From Catenaria anguillulae PL171 (taxonomy: Eukaryota > Blastocladiomycota > Blastocladiomycetes > Blastocladiales > Catenariaceae), in assembly GCA_002102555.1 (NCBI GenBank), contig MCFL01000020.1, forward strand, positions 186,001 to 250,000: a stretch of 64,000 bases of DNA, in the 5' to 3' direction. The notes beneath the pieces were generated by a model. That model saw only the letters and a program-made list of their open reading frames with translations. It was not told the DNA's origin and made no database searches. Below, in pieces: positions 44,891 through 57,419 of this stretch. Made by a program: the position numbers and the translations under genes. Numbering within the stretch: the stretch's first letter is position 1; each line of letters begins with the position of its first letter.

Positions 44891-46818
44891 CTACGCGCTC
44901 AAATCTGCCAACCGACTGCCTCCGCCCCTCCCAGCCCTCAACACGGGCGTCACAAGCAACCGACTCACATACAAGCCCAAGATAATCGACAACGCCCTGA
45001 CAACAGCCTCGGTCGCAAACACCACGCTACTCTGAATGTCCTGATTGAGCATGAGCATAGCCCCGCGAATAAATGGCGGGCCCGGGTTGAGCCAAATCAG
45101 GCCTGCAATCAGCGTGGCAATGCCAACATGGTTGAAGCGGTTGGCGAGGAGTTGCGACAGCAATGAGGCGACGAGCGAGCAGATGGATGCGGCGATTCCC
45201 GGGTCGAGATCATTGATGAGTGCAATCAGGTAGGCTGTGCACGACACGACAAAGCAACTTGATGTGAGTTTGCAGAACTGAAAAGAAAAGGTCGGCGGTG
45301 AATGACATACTGGCCAAACTCGACCCGCCGACAAGCACCATCCACCCAAACTGCCGATACTGGGCCTTGAGGACGACGTTCATGCCGCACACGAGCGGAA
45401 TAGCCACGAGCGGAATCACTGGGTACATGGTTTTCACTACCACGCTACCAGGCCGGCGGGTGCTCATGCATGTTGTATCGCCCATGCCCGAGTGCCCCAA
45501 AGCAATGGCCGATGTGATGGCTGCGCCCATGACCATGCCGAATCCGAGCTTGAAGATGCGAAGAAACGCGTCGAGCAGGCGCACGACGCCAGTCATGGTA
45601 TTGTAGGCTGCAAACTCGACCATGGCCAGTGTACTTTTCGGGCGCCAGCAAGTATCACATGTGTCAGAATGGAAGGCAAGACCAAGAGGGCTGTTGAGCT
45701 ACATGCAGAGAGACACAATGAGCGTACATGGGAACACCCGGGAAATACGAAAACGAGCTCATGACGGCCATGGTCGCAAAGCACACTTGATCCCTGCCCA
45801 GCCACAGCTCTGCCGCCCTTGCAAGTGCGCCGACGACGAGCGGAATGCCCACATCCATGGCCATGATCTTGTACTGCTGCTCGGCAACCAGCATGAGTCC
45901 GTGAACAATGCCCATGAGAAAAGTAAATGTGAGGTCGAGCGGCGTGACGGGAATCCAAAGTGCGGCCAGAAGCATGCCAGTTGTGCCCTGACACAGCACT
46001 GTGAGCCACCGTGGAAAAGTGTCGGGGGCTGCCAGAATGGCGTCGAGCTCGTCAGTGTACGCTTGCAGCTGGAGTGGGGAGAGCGAGAGTGTTTGGATGA
46101 GCGATTTCGGCGTTTTGTGGATGCCCATGAGTGCGGCTGGGGTGGGGAGAGATGGTGTGTTTGGATCAGACACTGATTCTGTGTCGGAGTCGGCTGATTC
46201 AGAACCCGTGTCGGCAGATACAGGGGAATCGGATACTGAAAGTTGATTTTTTAGTTGCTCTGACGGTGAATGTGTTGGGATAGACTCAATCATTGCCAAC
46301 TCGTGCTCGGACGCATCCAGCGGCGCATACTTGTTTCTCTTCTTGCTTCCATTGCCCAGATCCACTTCATCCTCATCTGGCCGATTACTCTTTGTTTGTT
46401 CTTCTGTCACGCCCATGCCTTTCAGCACCCTGGCTCGGACTCGGCCAACCACCTCGCGATCCGCTGTACTCCCTGCCATGACTTTTGCCAGCCGATCCAG
46501 CTCATACAACTTGCCCATGTTTGTGCCTTGCACACCGGGCACCAGGTAGGTCGCTGGCCAATGATACAAGTCGTCGCCAGATCCGTAGGCGAGAACCAGA
46601 CCCGAGGGAAGGGCCAGGACAGTGAGCGGGAGGCCAATGGCTTGCGCGACATCCTGAACGCGCAGTTCGACCGTGTAGAGCGGTGCGCCAGAAGCGTAGA
46701 GGCCACGGGCGAGTTTGGTGATAAGTTTTTGGGCAAGGTGCAGAGACGAGTGGGTCAGATGCACGTGCCAGCGCTTGCCGTGCTTGTGGATTGGTGGGGG
46801 TGCGGTCGGGTTGGTCAT
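44891..46818 (-). CDS. PRM10: Prm10/ThrE-type membrane protein 2 (DUF1212)
   Basis: Paralogue of the gene at 16869, ThrE/DUF1212 family. Three exons are predicted: 46818-45728, 45633-45311 and 45234-44891, giving 585 aa. The start at 46818 (MTNPTAPPP) is preferred; an in-frame ATG at 46884 would add 22 residues. The ThrE domain begins LHLAQKLITKLARGLYASGA, then VELRVQDVAQAIGLPLTVLA and LVLAYGSGDDLYHWPATYL. An acidic Ser/Asp-rich insertion follows, then about ten membrane segments: LTVLCQGTTGMLLAALW, the DLTFTFLMGIVHGLMLV region, MAVMSSFSYFPGV and TLIAGLIWLNPGPPFIRGAM. The last intron matches the position and phase of the final intron in the first paralogue. The first intron (94 nt) is unique to this copy. 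The substrate is unknown in fungi. Confidence 0.87.
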
Positions 46819-47347
46819 GGTACGTAGTTGCGTTGCGATGAGCGTTTGTGAGGTTTTGTTTGGATACATGCTATGTATCAGCATTCGGAGCGTATAGAGC
46901 CCCTTGCTTGATGGACGTGGTCAATTTCTTCCCTGATCGCTTGGTCCATCCACTCGAGTTCTGACTGCAGAACCAAGAAGTGTTCGCAGGCACATTTGAA
47001 AGCAAGGAGCAGAGCAACGCGAAGTGATACACATGAAACGCAGCGAAAGAGTGATCAGAAGCGTCACGTCACGTTTTGCTTCCCACGACCACTTGCCCGA
47101 TCAGGAAAGTGGTAAGGGGATCCTTCAAATTTGTCTAGGATACACGAGTTTCCGGCCATGCCAACGTCACTAACTCTTTGGACAAATGAAATGCATTGTT
47201 TGACCGCGTCGCCACTCTGCGCATTGCATTCCCCGCTGTCGGAATCACAACCCACCGGCCAAGGCAACGGCCACGCCCGCCTCTGCCAGTGCTCCCAAGC
47301 CATTGCTTAACTCACCAATCTCTCCCCAGATCAGCTCTATTGCCGCC
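46819..47347. other. Divergent region with possible 5' exon
   Basis: Between PRM10-like 2 (-) and the pseudokinase gene (+). A good branch point and acceptor (CTTAAC ... TCTCTCCCCAG, ending at 47330) just before the chosen ATG suggests an intron in the 5' leader or an unplaced upstream coding exon. Confidence 0.45.
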
Positions 47348-50300
47348 ATGCTTGCCGCCCACGGCCACCAGCAGCAGCCGGCACCACCTCCGGGATCAGG
47401 CTCTGTCGCAGGACCCACCGGACCAAACCTCAACTATGCCCACTCGTCCACCTCGTCACGCCGGTCCTCTTTGCGTGCTCCGATCCTGTCGCCCGTTCGA
47501 GAAGTGCCGTCGCCTGCCCCCAACAATGGTCAACCTAACGGCAGTGGCCAAGATACGGCGGATCAGCACCAACGCAGACACTCGCTTTCGCAACACGATT
47601 ACTCGTACTCGGCCAACACGCATGCCTCGCGTGATCACTTGCTCATGCACCGCCCGCCCAATGCCCACGCTAACGCCAACGCCAACGCAAACGGAAACCC
47701 CAGCGCGGGGGGCTCAAGCGGAACTTACATGGGCCAAAACGGCCGCATCGATCGGCCTTCCAGCATTGCCTCGACCATGTCGCAACTCTCGCACGGGTCC
47801 TCGGGCCACTTCTCGGCCATGACCACTGGCACAAACCATCGCCCGCCCTCGATCGGCGTGCCCATGGGCCACGAGCAGCAACAGCAAGCCTACTACATGC
47901 CGCCCGAAGCCAAGCCGCTGCGTCCCGCTCCCTCACACTCGTCGCTGCGCAATGTGCTGTTTCGCACCCACCCAACGTCCACTGTGTTCCACAATGCTCA
48001 AGACTCGCCACTGCACTTGCCGCTCACCCACCGGCTTGCCGTGCACCCGGTCCTGGCGCTTGGCGTCGTGTCGGATCCGAGCCTCACTCCCTATGGGACG
48101 CTCGTCAACCTGCTTGCAACTTGCGCATCACACCTCGCCGCGCTCACGGCCAATGGGCAAGCCGGCACGCTCGCGGGCCACGCGGAGCTCGTCACTCTTG
48201 TCCACCAGCTCACTTGTCTGCTGGCCATTTCCCTGACCTACATGCCCGTGTCGTCAACGGCCATGGACCCGCATGGCGACCAACAGCACGATCAAACCGC
48301 AAGCATGCTGCCAGACCCAGACGCGTTTGTGGCATTTGCCAAGACAGCGTCCATTGCGTCCATCTGCGACAAGCTGGCGCTGGCCAATGCCACCGCCACC
48401 GAAGTCGCAGCAACCGATCCGCGCGCTGCTCGGGCCATGCTGGTGCAAGCCGTGGACGTGGCAAGTGGCGTTGTGGGCAATCTTGTTCGGCGCGTCATGC
48501 CGCCTGACACGCTGTCCAGAAACTTGGGCGTTAGCGTAACCAAAGTGCTCACGCGCGTGGTCGATGCCTTGGATCCCGAATGGGTTGCATCAAACACACT
48601 TGCTCGCGGCAAGCCCAACGCGCCCAATGTGTCGCGCGATTTGGCCAAGGCGCTCGTGATTGCCCGTGCAGCACTGACCTCAAATTCACCCACGTCGCCA
48701 AGTGCATCCTCCACGTCGTCCAAACTGCCGCTTGCACCCAGCATTGACCGGCTGTGGACCGCGACACACTGGCCCGAATCCATTCCCATCGCCGACCTTG
48801 TCCAAGCTCTGCCGGCATTCCTCGCTGACGACCTGGGCGACGCCAAGGATCCCGCCGTCGCCATTGTGAAATGGCTGGTTTCGTCGTCATCTTCCTCCTC
48901 ATCGCCCATCTGGCGCCTCTCGGACCTACACCTTCCCTCAGACCCAATCTCGCCTTGGACACTGTCACGCACGCTTGCAGGGCTCGACGTGGACGAGTAC
49001 GTGACATGGAAACTTGCCGGATGGATGTACTTGGCGGTTGCCCTCGAACAGCGCGTGTACGCGGCAACCAAACCATCGGCCGCTAAACCGGGCATGGGGC
49101 CCGGCGTGGCTTGCCCGGGCGTCTTAGCCACGCTTGGCGGCGCACACTTGGCGCGACTTGCGGCCGACATGCAAGTGGCCATGAATTTGGTCCGCAAACG
49201 GTTTCATTACTCGCAGCAGGTCCACGCGCGCTTGCGTGCCGTGTATGCGCGCGTGTATCAGGTGTCGCGCGTGTCGCCCGGGGCGGTACCGCAAGTGCTT
49301 GGGTTTGATGCAAGGTTTGAGGACTTGTTGTCGCTCTTGTTTGATACCGTTGGCCTGGTCGAGGCCTTGGCCAATGGAGACGAGATGCCGTTTGTGACGG
49401 ACGAGGTCACGGTGGCGTTTACGGCAACGGTCAGGAAGTTGCAGACCAGGTTGGCCGGGTGTGTGGATGAGCTCGGTACGTTGTTGATTTTCATCCTTGT
49501 TTTGGTTGCGTGACTATGTTGGCGGCTAAGTGTGACGGGACATTCTGTAGGCATTTCACTGCCATTCTGGACTGCTGACGAATCGGCCGACCTCAAGATG
49601 CGCGACTCGCAAGCCGAGTACGCCCTGCGCCATGCAAGGGACACGTATGTCAACTCTGTTGCCGGCCTTGTGAGCGACCGCGTGCTCATATCGCCAGCTA
49701 CCGTCACGGATATCGAGCTGATTTCCGACTTTCACGACGACGATGAGAACGGCCACGACAGCGACGAGTACGCGAAAAAGCCCAAGCCGTCAGCGAGTGT
49801 TGGCGCACCTATTGGCCTTGTGGCTTCAGGCAAGTGGTGTGGCCAAGCGGTCCACCTGTACGCCCTGGACCAAGACGAAGACGAGCAAACGCACGCCGCG
49901 CACGCGCACGACGACAATGACGAGGATGCAGAAACACTTGCCGTGCAACGCGCAGCACTTGCGGCTGCGCTCCCACCGGTCCCGGGCCTGGTCCACGTGC
50001 TTGGCCTGATCCCCCCGGGCCTTGCCCTCCCAAACAAGCCAGGACTCACATCCGCCACGTCACCCTCGCAGTCCTGGTACATCATGACGTCTGCCGGCCA
50101 GGCAATCACGTCGAGTGTGTCGGCCACCAACACTGGCCGACGATCTGCTTCGCGTGCCACATCTCCAGAGTGTGCGTTTCTGGGCTCGCACACGGCCCTT
50201 GTTCCGCTCACAGCACGCGCGCTTCCGTTGCCCGAGGCCATTGCTGCCGCGCGCACGCTTGCGGCCGCGCTGCTCGTCTTGTACACGCATCAGGTGCCAA

Positions 50301-52881
50301 ACGTTCAGGTGTGCGCGCGGCAGGTGCTTGTGGATGGCGACGCCCTGGGCGTGATGTTGGCTGGGGTGTGGACACGGACCAATGGGCCCGACGTGGCCGG
50401 CAAATATTGTGCGCCAGAGTGGGCACAAGGTGGGGCCGCGGCGGGGCAAAGGATCGATGAGGCGGATATGTGGCCGGCGACCGTGTATGCGTTCGGGGTC
50501 CTCGTGTGGGAATTGGTGGTTGCGGCACGAGGGGGCGCCGGCGTGTTTGAGCGCGGAGTGCCCAAAGTGTTTGTACCGGACCGTGGGGCCGGAGGCGCAA
50601 GTGCAGGTGCAGGCGAGGCGGCGGGCGAGTGGAGGCTGGATATGAGTGTGGTGGAGGGGGCTGTTGTGGATGCGTTTCCAGAGCGTGCGTTTGACTCACA
50701 TGTTTGTTTTGGTGGTTCTTGCATTTCGATTCACCCTCTCTCTTTTGCGCGTTGCAAACAGTCATTGACACGGACGCCATCGACACGCTTGTGCTTCTGA
50801 TTGACGCATGCACATCGCCACACCCGTCTGCGCGGCCCACATTCACCGACATTGTCAAGCACCTCGACGCCATTGTGTCCGCCATGGCCCAAGTTCAGGA
50901 CGTGTTGCCGTACGCTGCGCCCAGCGGGGCACTCCGGCCGCTCGCCGAGGCAGAGTCCTTGTCGGTGTGGGCAGATGCAGAGGAGCCCCAAGTTGGCGGC
51001 ACCAGTGGCAGGCATGAGCGTGGCGGGCCGGGGACGAGTGTGCGCGGGCGTGCGCCGCCCACCGGGGCAGCAACGGTCGGGACACTGCGCGGGCATCCGG
51101 GCGGACTGGCCATGGCGGCAGTCATGGCGTCGCCCATGCGGTATCCTGTGGCGAGTGTCGGGTACACTGGGCAGATGCCGGCCCAGGAACACGGACACGG
51201 GCACGACGAGCACGAGGAATGCGACGAGGACGACCAAGGGGATGACGATGACGACGACGACGGTCTGCATACTGAAGCGCGATACACGGATGCAACCCAG
51301 GACGGCGGCGGCGGTGCAGGTGAGCACTTTGTCACGCCCGCAGAAACGCCCAATACCAAGCCACCAGGCCAGGCGGGCGCAAGTGCAAGTGTTCTCAAGA
51401 GGACAAGCTCGTTGACGTGGTCGGCCGCACAGCGCCAACAGGAAATGCTTGCGCGCGCAAACAGTCAAGGAACCGTGAGTGCCGGCCACCATCCGACAGC
51501 GGTGCGCATGGGTCCGGTTGCAGGCAGCATGCGCATGGGCAGCGGTGTGGGCGGAGCTGGTGGCGGCACCATGGATGTGCGTCGGGCAAGCATGTATGCG
51601 CAAGGGACTCCGATCGGGACTGTTCGCGGCGGCGGAACGACAAAACAGCGGCCCTTGAGTGCCATTGTGTCGAGTATGGTTCCTTCCAGTGCCGGGTCGT
51701 CGCGAATGATGTCGGTGCGCGGTGGCGACTCGGGCATTGTGTTGAATCAGCAACCGTCACAGCAGCCCGTGGTCGGCACGCTCGCGTCCAACTCGAGTGG
51801 CGAAGAAGGCACCAGTGCAAGAGGAGGTGGGAAAAGGTCGCCGCCAAAGATCTTGCGCAAGCTCAAGGACAAGTTTTCCATGCACCCGTCGCAGCATCAG
51901 CACGGACTCGGGGCACCGGTCAACAAGGCCAGTATTTCGGCGCCCATGACCATTTACCCCACCAATGCGCCGCACGCACAGCATTTGCAGCAAGCAACAG
52001 CCGCGTCCACGGCAACTGCCGACTGGATCGAGTCGCAGCTCGAGCTCGCACGCGGCATGATTCGCGCAGGTGAACTGGTGTCTGCCGTCAATGTGCTGCG
52101 TCCCTTGGCGAGCAACGAGCACAATGTGGCGGCGGCGCACTTGCTTCTGGGCGATTGCTATGTGCGCGGCACATTGGCTACCACGGCCATTGGAACATCG
52201 GGCGGGACCACGTCGCGTGCCCTCAAGGGCGCTGTTGGCGCCGACGCGGCACTCACCACGGCGGCCACGGCGCCCAGCGCCAGCGGCAGTTCGGCGTTCG
52301 AGTCACTCATCAACACGCACGGGCTCAGCCGCAACATTGCTCTTGCTCGTGGCCACTATGCGTCGGGCTTGCGGCTCGCTCAGGCCGACGCATCGAGTTC
52401 GGTGATGTTGCCACTGGCGGCCGCAGCGCACGCAGGTTTGGGCGACTGCATGTTGTTTACCGACAAGCACGCCGCGGAAGCACACTACCTGGATGCCCTG
52501 AAATGCCCCGTGATTGCCCCCGCAGACGCGGTGCGTGCGCGTGCGGGCCTGGCCGAGTGCCTGTTTGCGACTCTGCAATTCCGCGAAGCGCGTGAGCATG
52601 CCAAGTTGGCGGCGCTCATGGCGGCCGATGTGTTTGACACGGCACACAAGCACCAAGTGCCCGTATGGCTGAGTTCATGCGGCAAGCGCGCGGCGGCGCG
52701 TGCGGCCTTGTGTGAGCTGCAGTTGAGCGGGGCCAACGATCAGGTCAGGAATTGGCTGCATGCGGCACGGGCGCCGCTCAAGGCGTATGCCGAGGCGATG
52801 GAGGCGTGGTATCGGGCGCAGGGGATGGTGGAGGAGGCAGGCAGGTTCAAAGGGTTGGTTGGGTTGTATCATGAATTGTGA
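47348..52881 (+). CDS. Large pseudokinase/TPR-like protein
   Basis: Three exons are predicted: 47348-49475, 49551-50684 and 50762-52881, totalling 1793 aa with closing phases. The start is the first in-frame ATG (MLAAHGHQQQ); an upstream exon is possible. Residues 1-200 are disordered. Residues ~205-730 are helical, with no family recognised. The second exon ends in a kinase-like C-lobe: GKYCAPEWAQG (APE-like), MWPATVYAFGVLVWELVVAA, and in exon 3 LIDACTSPHPSARPTFTDIV. The expected HRD and DFG motifs are not seen (the region reads QVLVDGDALGVMLAGV), so it is probably a pseudokinase. An acidic low-complexity linker follows. The C-terminal ~300 residues hold TPR/Sel1-like helical repeats (LELARGMIRAGELVSAVNVL, AAHLLLGDCYVRG, HAGLGDCMLF). 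A signalling scaffold is inferred. Confidence 0.8.
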
Positions 52882-53440
52882 GAAAAAAAAAATGTGATTG
52901 TAAGAATTGTATCCATTGTGCTTTTGTGCTTTGGTTGGCACACTGTTGTGCCTTTCAGTGGATTGACTTTTGTTGTCTCTGTTGACGTTTTTCAATCTGT
53001 GCTCTGTGCTCTCGCTGTGATTGCAATGTATTGCTCCCCATCATCGCTTTGCCAATGGGTTTTGTTTTCTTGAGGCAGGACATACATATATCCCGGACAC
53101 CACAAGTCAACGCGAGGTCAGTCACAGACTGTGGGAACTGCGGGAGGGTCCAAGGGTCCAAAGGTCCAAGGCTGGAAGCATGGGCCTAGATCTAATTGTC
53201 AATTCTTGTCGTCAGCACCTCAGGATTGTGGCCCGACTCCACATGGAATTTGCGGTTCCGGTTCGCGGTTGGCTGTCAGATGGACTCAGATGGATCAATT
53301 GATGGCGCTGAGACCAAGTACACTTTCTTTTGTTACGTACGCCTTGCCCCTCGGAGGGCAGGTATTAATACAGCAACCCTCCCCGAGTCCCACCGTATCG
53401 ATAAACAACGCCGCCAAGACTGACCGAGACCAACCAAGAC
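52882..53440. other. Intergenic region
   Basis: 559 bp between two plus-strand genes. TATTAATA at 53363-53370 lies 71-78 bp before the next ATG and may be its TATA element. Nothing else is supported. Confidence 0.45.
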
Positions 53441-55161
53441 ATGCCGCCGAGTCCGACTCGCTCACGCATCAACGTCAATATGATACCAACACCTCCGAGT
53501 CGCAACCGCCGCCGACTTCAAGTTGGCAAACTGCTGGCCACGGTCCTGGTCACCGTGATCGCCTTTGCCACCTTAAGCCTCTTGACTCCCGCTGCACACG
53601 CCCAACGCCGCCACTCGAGCCCGAGTCACCATGTCACCACAGCCAAAGTCCAGTTGAACCATGACTCGGATTCCGGCTCTTTCATCCACCCGCACGCGGA
53701 TTCTGCGGATTCTGACGCGTGGTGGTCGCTCAAGAACGAAAAGGATGACCCGTTGCCTCACCCTCGGCGCCCGCACCGTCCCCACATCCCCTCACCTCGC
53801 CCTCGCGATCCCATCTCGCCTCCTCCTCCACCTCCCGAGCACGACAACGACCCGCTCCCAAGGCACCCAAAACACCCTCACGACTCAATCCCAACGGATC
53901 CATTGGACCCACCCAGCGTCTCACCCAACCCGGACCTGCTCCCACACTACAACCTCCTCTTATCGTCTGCCTCACGCTCCCTCTTCTTATCTCCACTCAT
54001 CTTCTTGCTTCTCTGGGGCGTGCACGCCATCACGCTATGGGCGGGCACGGCCTACCACGACCGCCGCATGCAACTGCTTTCCGCGCACCCGGAGGCTCGC
54101 TATGGACCCGAGTACGACCGCCATCGGGCACGCAACATTTCTTCCGATCACGATCAGCAGCGGCAAGCCTATGGGTCCACAACCGCCGCAGGCATGGCAC
54201 CGGCTGCGGAACCGGACTTGACGCGCCGCGAAGACGCTGAGCGTGTGGTTGCCGGCCTGGTGCAAGAAGTGCGGCAAACGCGCACCGTTTCGCGTCCAGC
54301 GACTGGATCCGGCTCCCAAGATCCCCAACTTGAACAGCAGCACCAACAAAGTTTGGGCCAACGCATCGAATCCACCACTGGCCTGCACTTGCCCTCGGAA
54401 TCTGACCCGCTACTCGGCCCAACGCGTGAACCCGCATCGTCATCCGCTCAAGTCGGCATCCCGCACTCACTGCTTGACACGGCCGGCGCCGACGACGAGC
54501 TCGCAGACCCGATCCTGACGCTGTTTTCCGAGCCCGACGCAGACTGGCTAACCGACTCGCCCGATGCGTACACACGCCGCACCATGCTCATTCAGCCGTC
54601 GGGCGTCACGGCCGTGAAAAACGCGGGCCAGGTTGCGGGCATGTTGTTTGCCATGACGCTTGCGCTGGCAGTCTTGGGCACGCTTGGGGTATTTGGCATG
54701 CCACAGCCAACCGCCAGGGACGATGCCGTTGGATCCAGGATGCGTGTATTGACGCTTGTGGGCGTGTCGTGGGGAATCGTCGGTGTTGGTATCGTGTGGG
54801 TGCTTGGTGAAGGTATATTCTTTGATGGATCTCGTGCTTTTTGCTGTGATCGCCTTCCTGACCGACATTGACTGACTTGTGTACATACATAGGCATGTTT
54901 CTCGCCTTGCACGACCTGCACCGGCTAAGGTCACTTGCGACTTTGCTCTTGTTTGCCATGATGCTCGTGTTTGGCGCAACGCTGGAAGCCGAGAACCGGG
55001 CTCGATTGCATGAGATGGACCGCATTCATCGGCCAGAGATGCCTGACATTGGCGCCCCGCCGGGGTTTCCCACACCTGACAAGCCAAGCGTGCCGTCGCC
55101 GTTAAACGTGGCAGCAAGCGTGCTGAGTGCACCGGCGTTGGGCGGAATGGGCTGGATCTGA
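53441..55161 (+). CDS. Multispan membrane protein with Pro/His-rich luminal region
   Basis: Two exons, 53441-54812 and 54893-55161, encode 546 aa. The intron (GTATAT..CATAG, 80 nt) is phase 1. I do not recognise a family. Residues ~30-55 (LLATVLVTVIAFATLSLLTP, then AAHAQ) look like a cleavable signal or signal-anchor. A Pro/His/Asp-rich stretch of ~100 residues follows, then a membrane segment (SPLIFLLLWGVHAITLWAG). A ~200-residue polar region comes next, acidic near TLFSEPDADWL. Three more membrane segments follow: VAGMLFAMTLALAVLGTLGV, VLTLVGVSWGIVGVGIVWVL continuing over the splice to GEGMFLALHD, and SLATLLLFAMMLVFGATLE. The C-terminus is Pro-rich. It could be an endomembrane or plasma-membrane protein of unknown activity. 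Confidence 0.7.
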
Positions 55162-55778
55162 TTTGTTCGGTGCGCGAGCGAGATTGCTCAGTCGCTGGGT
55201 GTGTCCTTGTTTGACAAGCCTCGCTCGTGATTTCTTTCTTGATGTTCATAACTCGTTTGTATCTCTGTTGTCATTATTCCCTCTTTTGTTTCCTGTTGTT
55301 TTTGTCTGTCCATCATGACGAGTCTGGTTTCTTTGCATGTCCAAGTACCTACTACGCACTCTTCTCTTGATCGATGCTTTTGTGGGTTTGTCACGGGTGC
55401 CCGACTGTCTGTACAATACAAGTATGTCAATATCGCACATATTGCTTTTCCATGGCCGTGATTCTACTACAGAGGCAGCTCGAGCTCCCTTGTCGCATGC
55501 TTGGTGCAAGTTCTCACAGTTGCTGGACATCCTGTCAGGGCCTGCCTCGTTTTTCCTTGCTGTGGAAAGCCAAAAGCACCTCTTCGTAGTCCTGGCGCAA
55601 ACGTTGGTCGTACATCAACAGCAACAATAAACCATTCCACAAATCATTCCTGCATTTGATTTCAAACAAGCACACTCAACAATACACAAGCACTGTTACT
55701 GTTCAGCACGACGACTCTTGGGGGGTTATACCTCCCCCAACCCACGCTGGATGACGATCCGAGAGACTTGGGTTTGAC
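55162..55778. other. Convergent 3' region
   Basis: 617 bp between a plus-strand membrane gene and the cyclophilin 3' end. A 97-codon plus-strand frame from an ATG at 55337 is open but has no family resemblance, and I do not call it. Confidence 0.45.
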
Positions 55779-57076
55779 TTAGAGCTGACCGCAGTCGGCA
55801 ATGACAATCTGGGCCGACGTCTTGCCCGACTGCGAGCCGTACGACTCAATCTTCTTGACAATGTCCATGCCCTCAACCACGGAGCCGAACACGACCTAGA
55901 AAAATGGTTCATGACATGCGAACAAGTCAGTCAAGGGTCGGCGCATCAAAAGGACCAGCAACTTGCGGCGCAACCAAGCAGGAGCAGACGTACGTGCTTG
56001 CCATCGAGCCAAGCGGTCTTGACGGTGGTGAGCTGTGAAAGCAGACAAGTCAAGGTGAGAACCGACCCAATTCATGGGCTGGGAGATACGCCATGACGTA
56101 CGAAGAATTGGGAGCCGTTGGTGTTGGGACCTGTTCACATTCACCGAAAAAACGGACGTGAGCATCAAGGCGAGATGAGATCATGCAAAAAGGTACGAAG
56201 GCAAAAGCGCCATACCAGCGTTAGCCATGGACAGAAGACCGGGGCCGGTGTGCTTGAGGGTGAAGTTCTCGTCGGCAAACTGTTTAATGGAATAAACAAC
56301 ACGTCAGCTTGCGTCAGATCCAGAGAGTGGAAGCGGAGAAACCGCGGACCTTGGTGCCGTAGATGGACTTGCCGCCAGTGCCGTTGTGGCTGTTGACCGA
56401 GGCGAGCGAGAGTTAGACTTAAGGTGAGGAAACGAGTTGTAAACTGTCGCGTGGTTTCCGGCTACGTACTTGGTGAAGTCACCACCTAAAGACAAAGCGA
56501 GTATTCGTCAAAAAACTGGTTTCTGGCTTGGTCAGCAAGAACAAAAAAGGGGAAAGCATTATGTACCTTGGCACATGAACTGTTTAAAGTGCACGAAAAC
56601 AACGATGGATAAAAGACGCAATTCAGTCAGTCAAGTGCCCGAGGACCTCGAGAAGAAAGGCAAGCTGGGGAGTGAGATCGTACGCTGTGCAAAACAAAAA
56701 CATGTAATAGATCAAGTCAGTTCCTGTTTCGAGCAATGACAATGCAAAGAGAAAACAGAGCTCGTACTCGGGAATGACACGGTGGAACGACGAGCCCTTG
56801 TAGCCAAAGCCCTTCTCGCCAGTGCAGAGAGCGCGGAAGTTCTCGGCCGTCTTGGGGACAACATCGGCACGGAGCTCCATGACGATACGGCCAAGGGGCT
56901 GACCGTTGGCTGTTGTTGACACGTCGACGGGTGCAATGCGTTGGAGGGTACATGGATGGGGCGGTACATGAAGCAGAGAAATCCATGGTGAGTGATCCGT
57001 GTTGACCGAAGGTTGGTGGCACGAAAGAGCCGGCGGGCGTACCGGTCATGTCGAAGAAGACGCGGGGGTTGGACAT
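55779..57076 (-). CDS. CPR1: Cyclophilin A-type peptidyl-prolyl isomerase
   Basis: Cytosolic peptidyl-prolyl cis-trans isomerase. Nine exons are predicted: 57076-57043, 56909-56768, 56579-56567, 56485-56470, 56389-56350, 56279-56216, 56130-56102, 56031-55993 and 55895-55779. The product is 164 aa, the normal length. Motifs are [18 protein letters not shown] then FMCQGGDFT (catalytic Arg in FHRV), [30 protein letters not shown] and [12 protein letters not shown] (cyclosporin-binding Trp). The start is the ATG at 57076; upstream frame extends only via TTG. Exons 3 and 4 are 13 and 16 nt. The exon 2/3 junction is odd: the GT..AG choice leaves the frame one base short, and only GAG|TACGAG..CAG|TTC (or an omitted G) fits the protein. 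All other junctions are canonical and in phase. Confidence 0.93.
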
Positions 57077-57419
57077 GTTGGCAGAGTGGTTGTGGGGGTT
57101 GGTGGTGAGAATGACGCTCAGGCAAATGGACGACAGCAACTACGGGCTAGTGAGAGAGAGAGAGAGAGAAAGGTTGAGGGCACAGTTGCCGTTTTTGAGT
57201 GTTACCAGTAACTGGGTTGGCTGATCGTCGCGTCCATTCCACACTCCACACTCCAAGTCAACACGACCAACGAAAGCACAACAACGTGCTCGTGTGCAGT
57301 CTCACGCGAGAGACACTTGAGGAACATTTGGGACGCCACACGTGACTTTGGAGCAAAGCAACATGCGAGACGCGTGCAGGAGGCGCGTGCCCAGTTCTTG
57401 GATCGCTCAATGGTTGCAG
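57077..57419. other. Upstream region of cyclophilin
   Basis: A GA-dinucleotide run near 57151-57168 lies about 80 bp before the cyclophilin ATG. A plus-strand helical-looking frame (EARAQFLDRSMVAAEEEV, around 57379-57440) may belong to the broken gene that follows. Confidence 0.4.

Noticed and set aside
50731-51753. 340-codon minus-strand frame opposite the pseudokinase gene
   Set aside because: Antisense shadow; composition follows the coding strand.
55337-55630. 97-codon plus-strand frame with an ATG
   Set aside because: No homology or paralogue, and it lies in a 3' intergenic region; length is compatible with chance.
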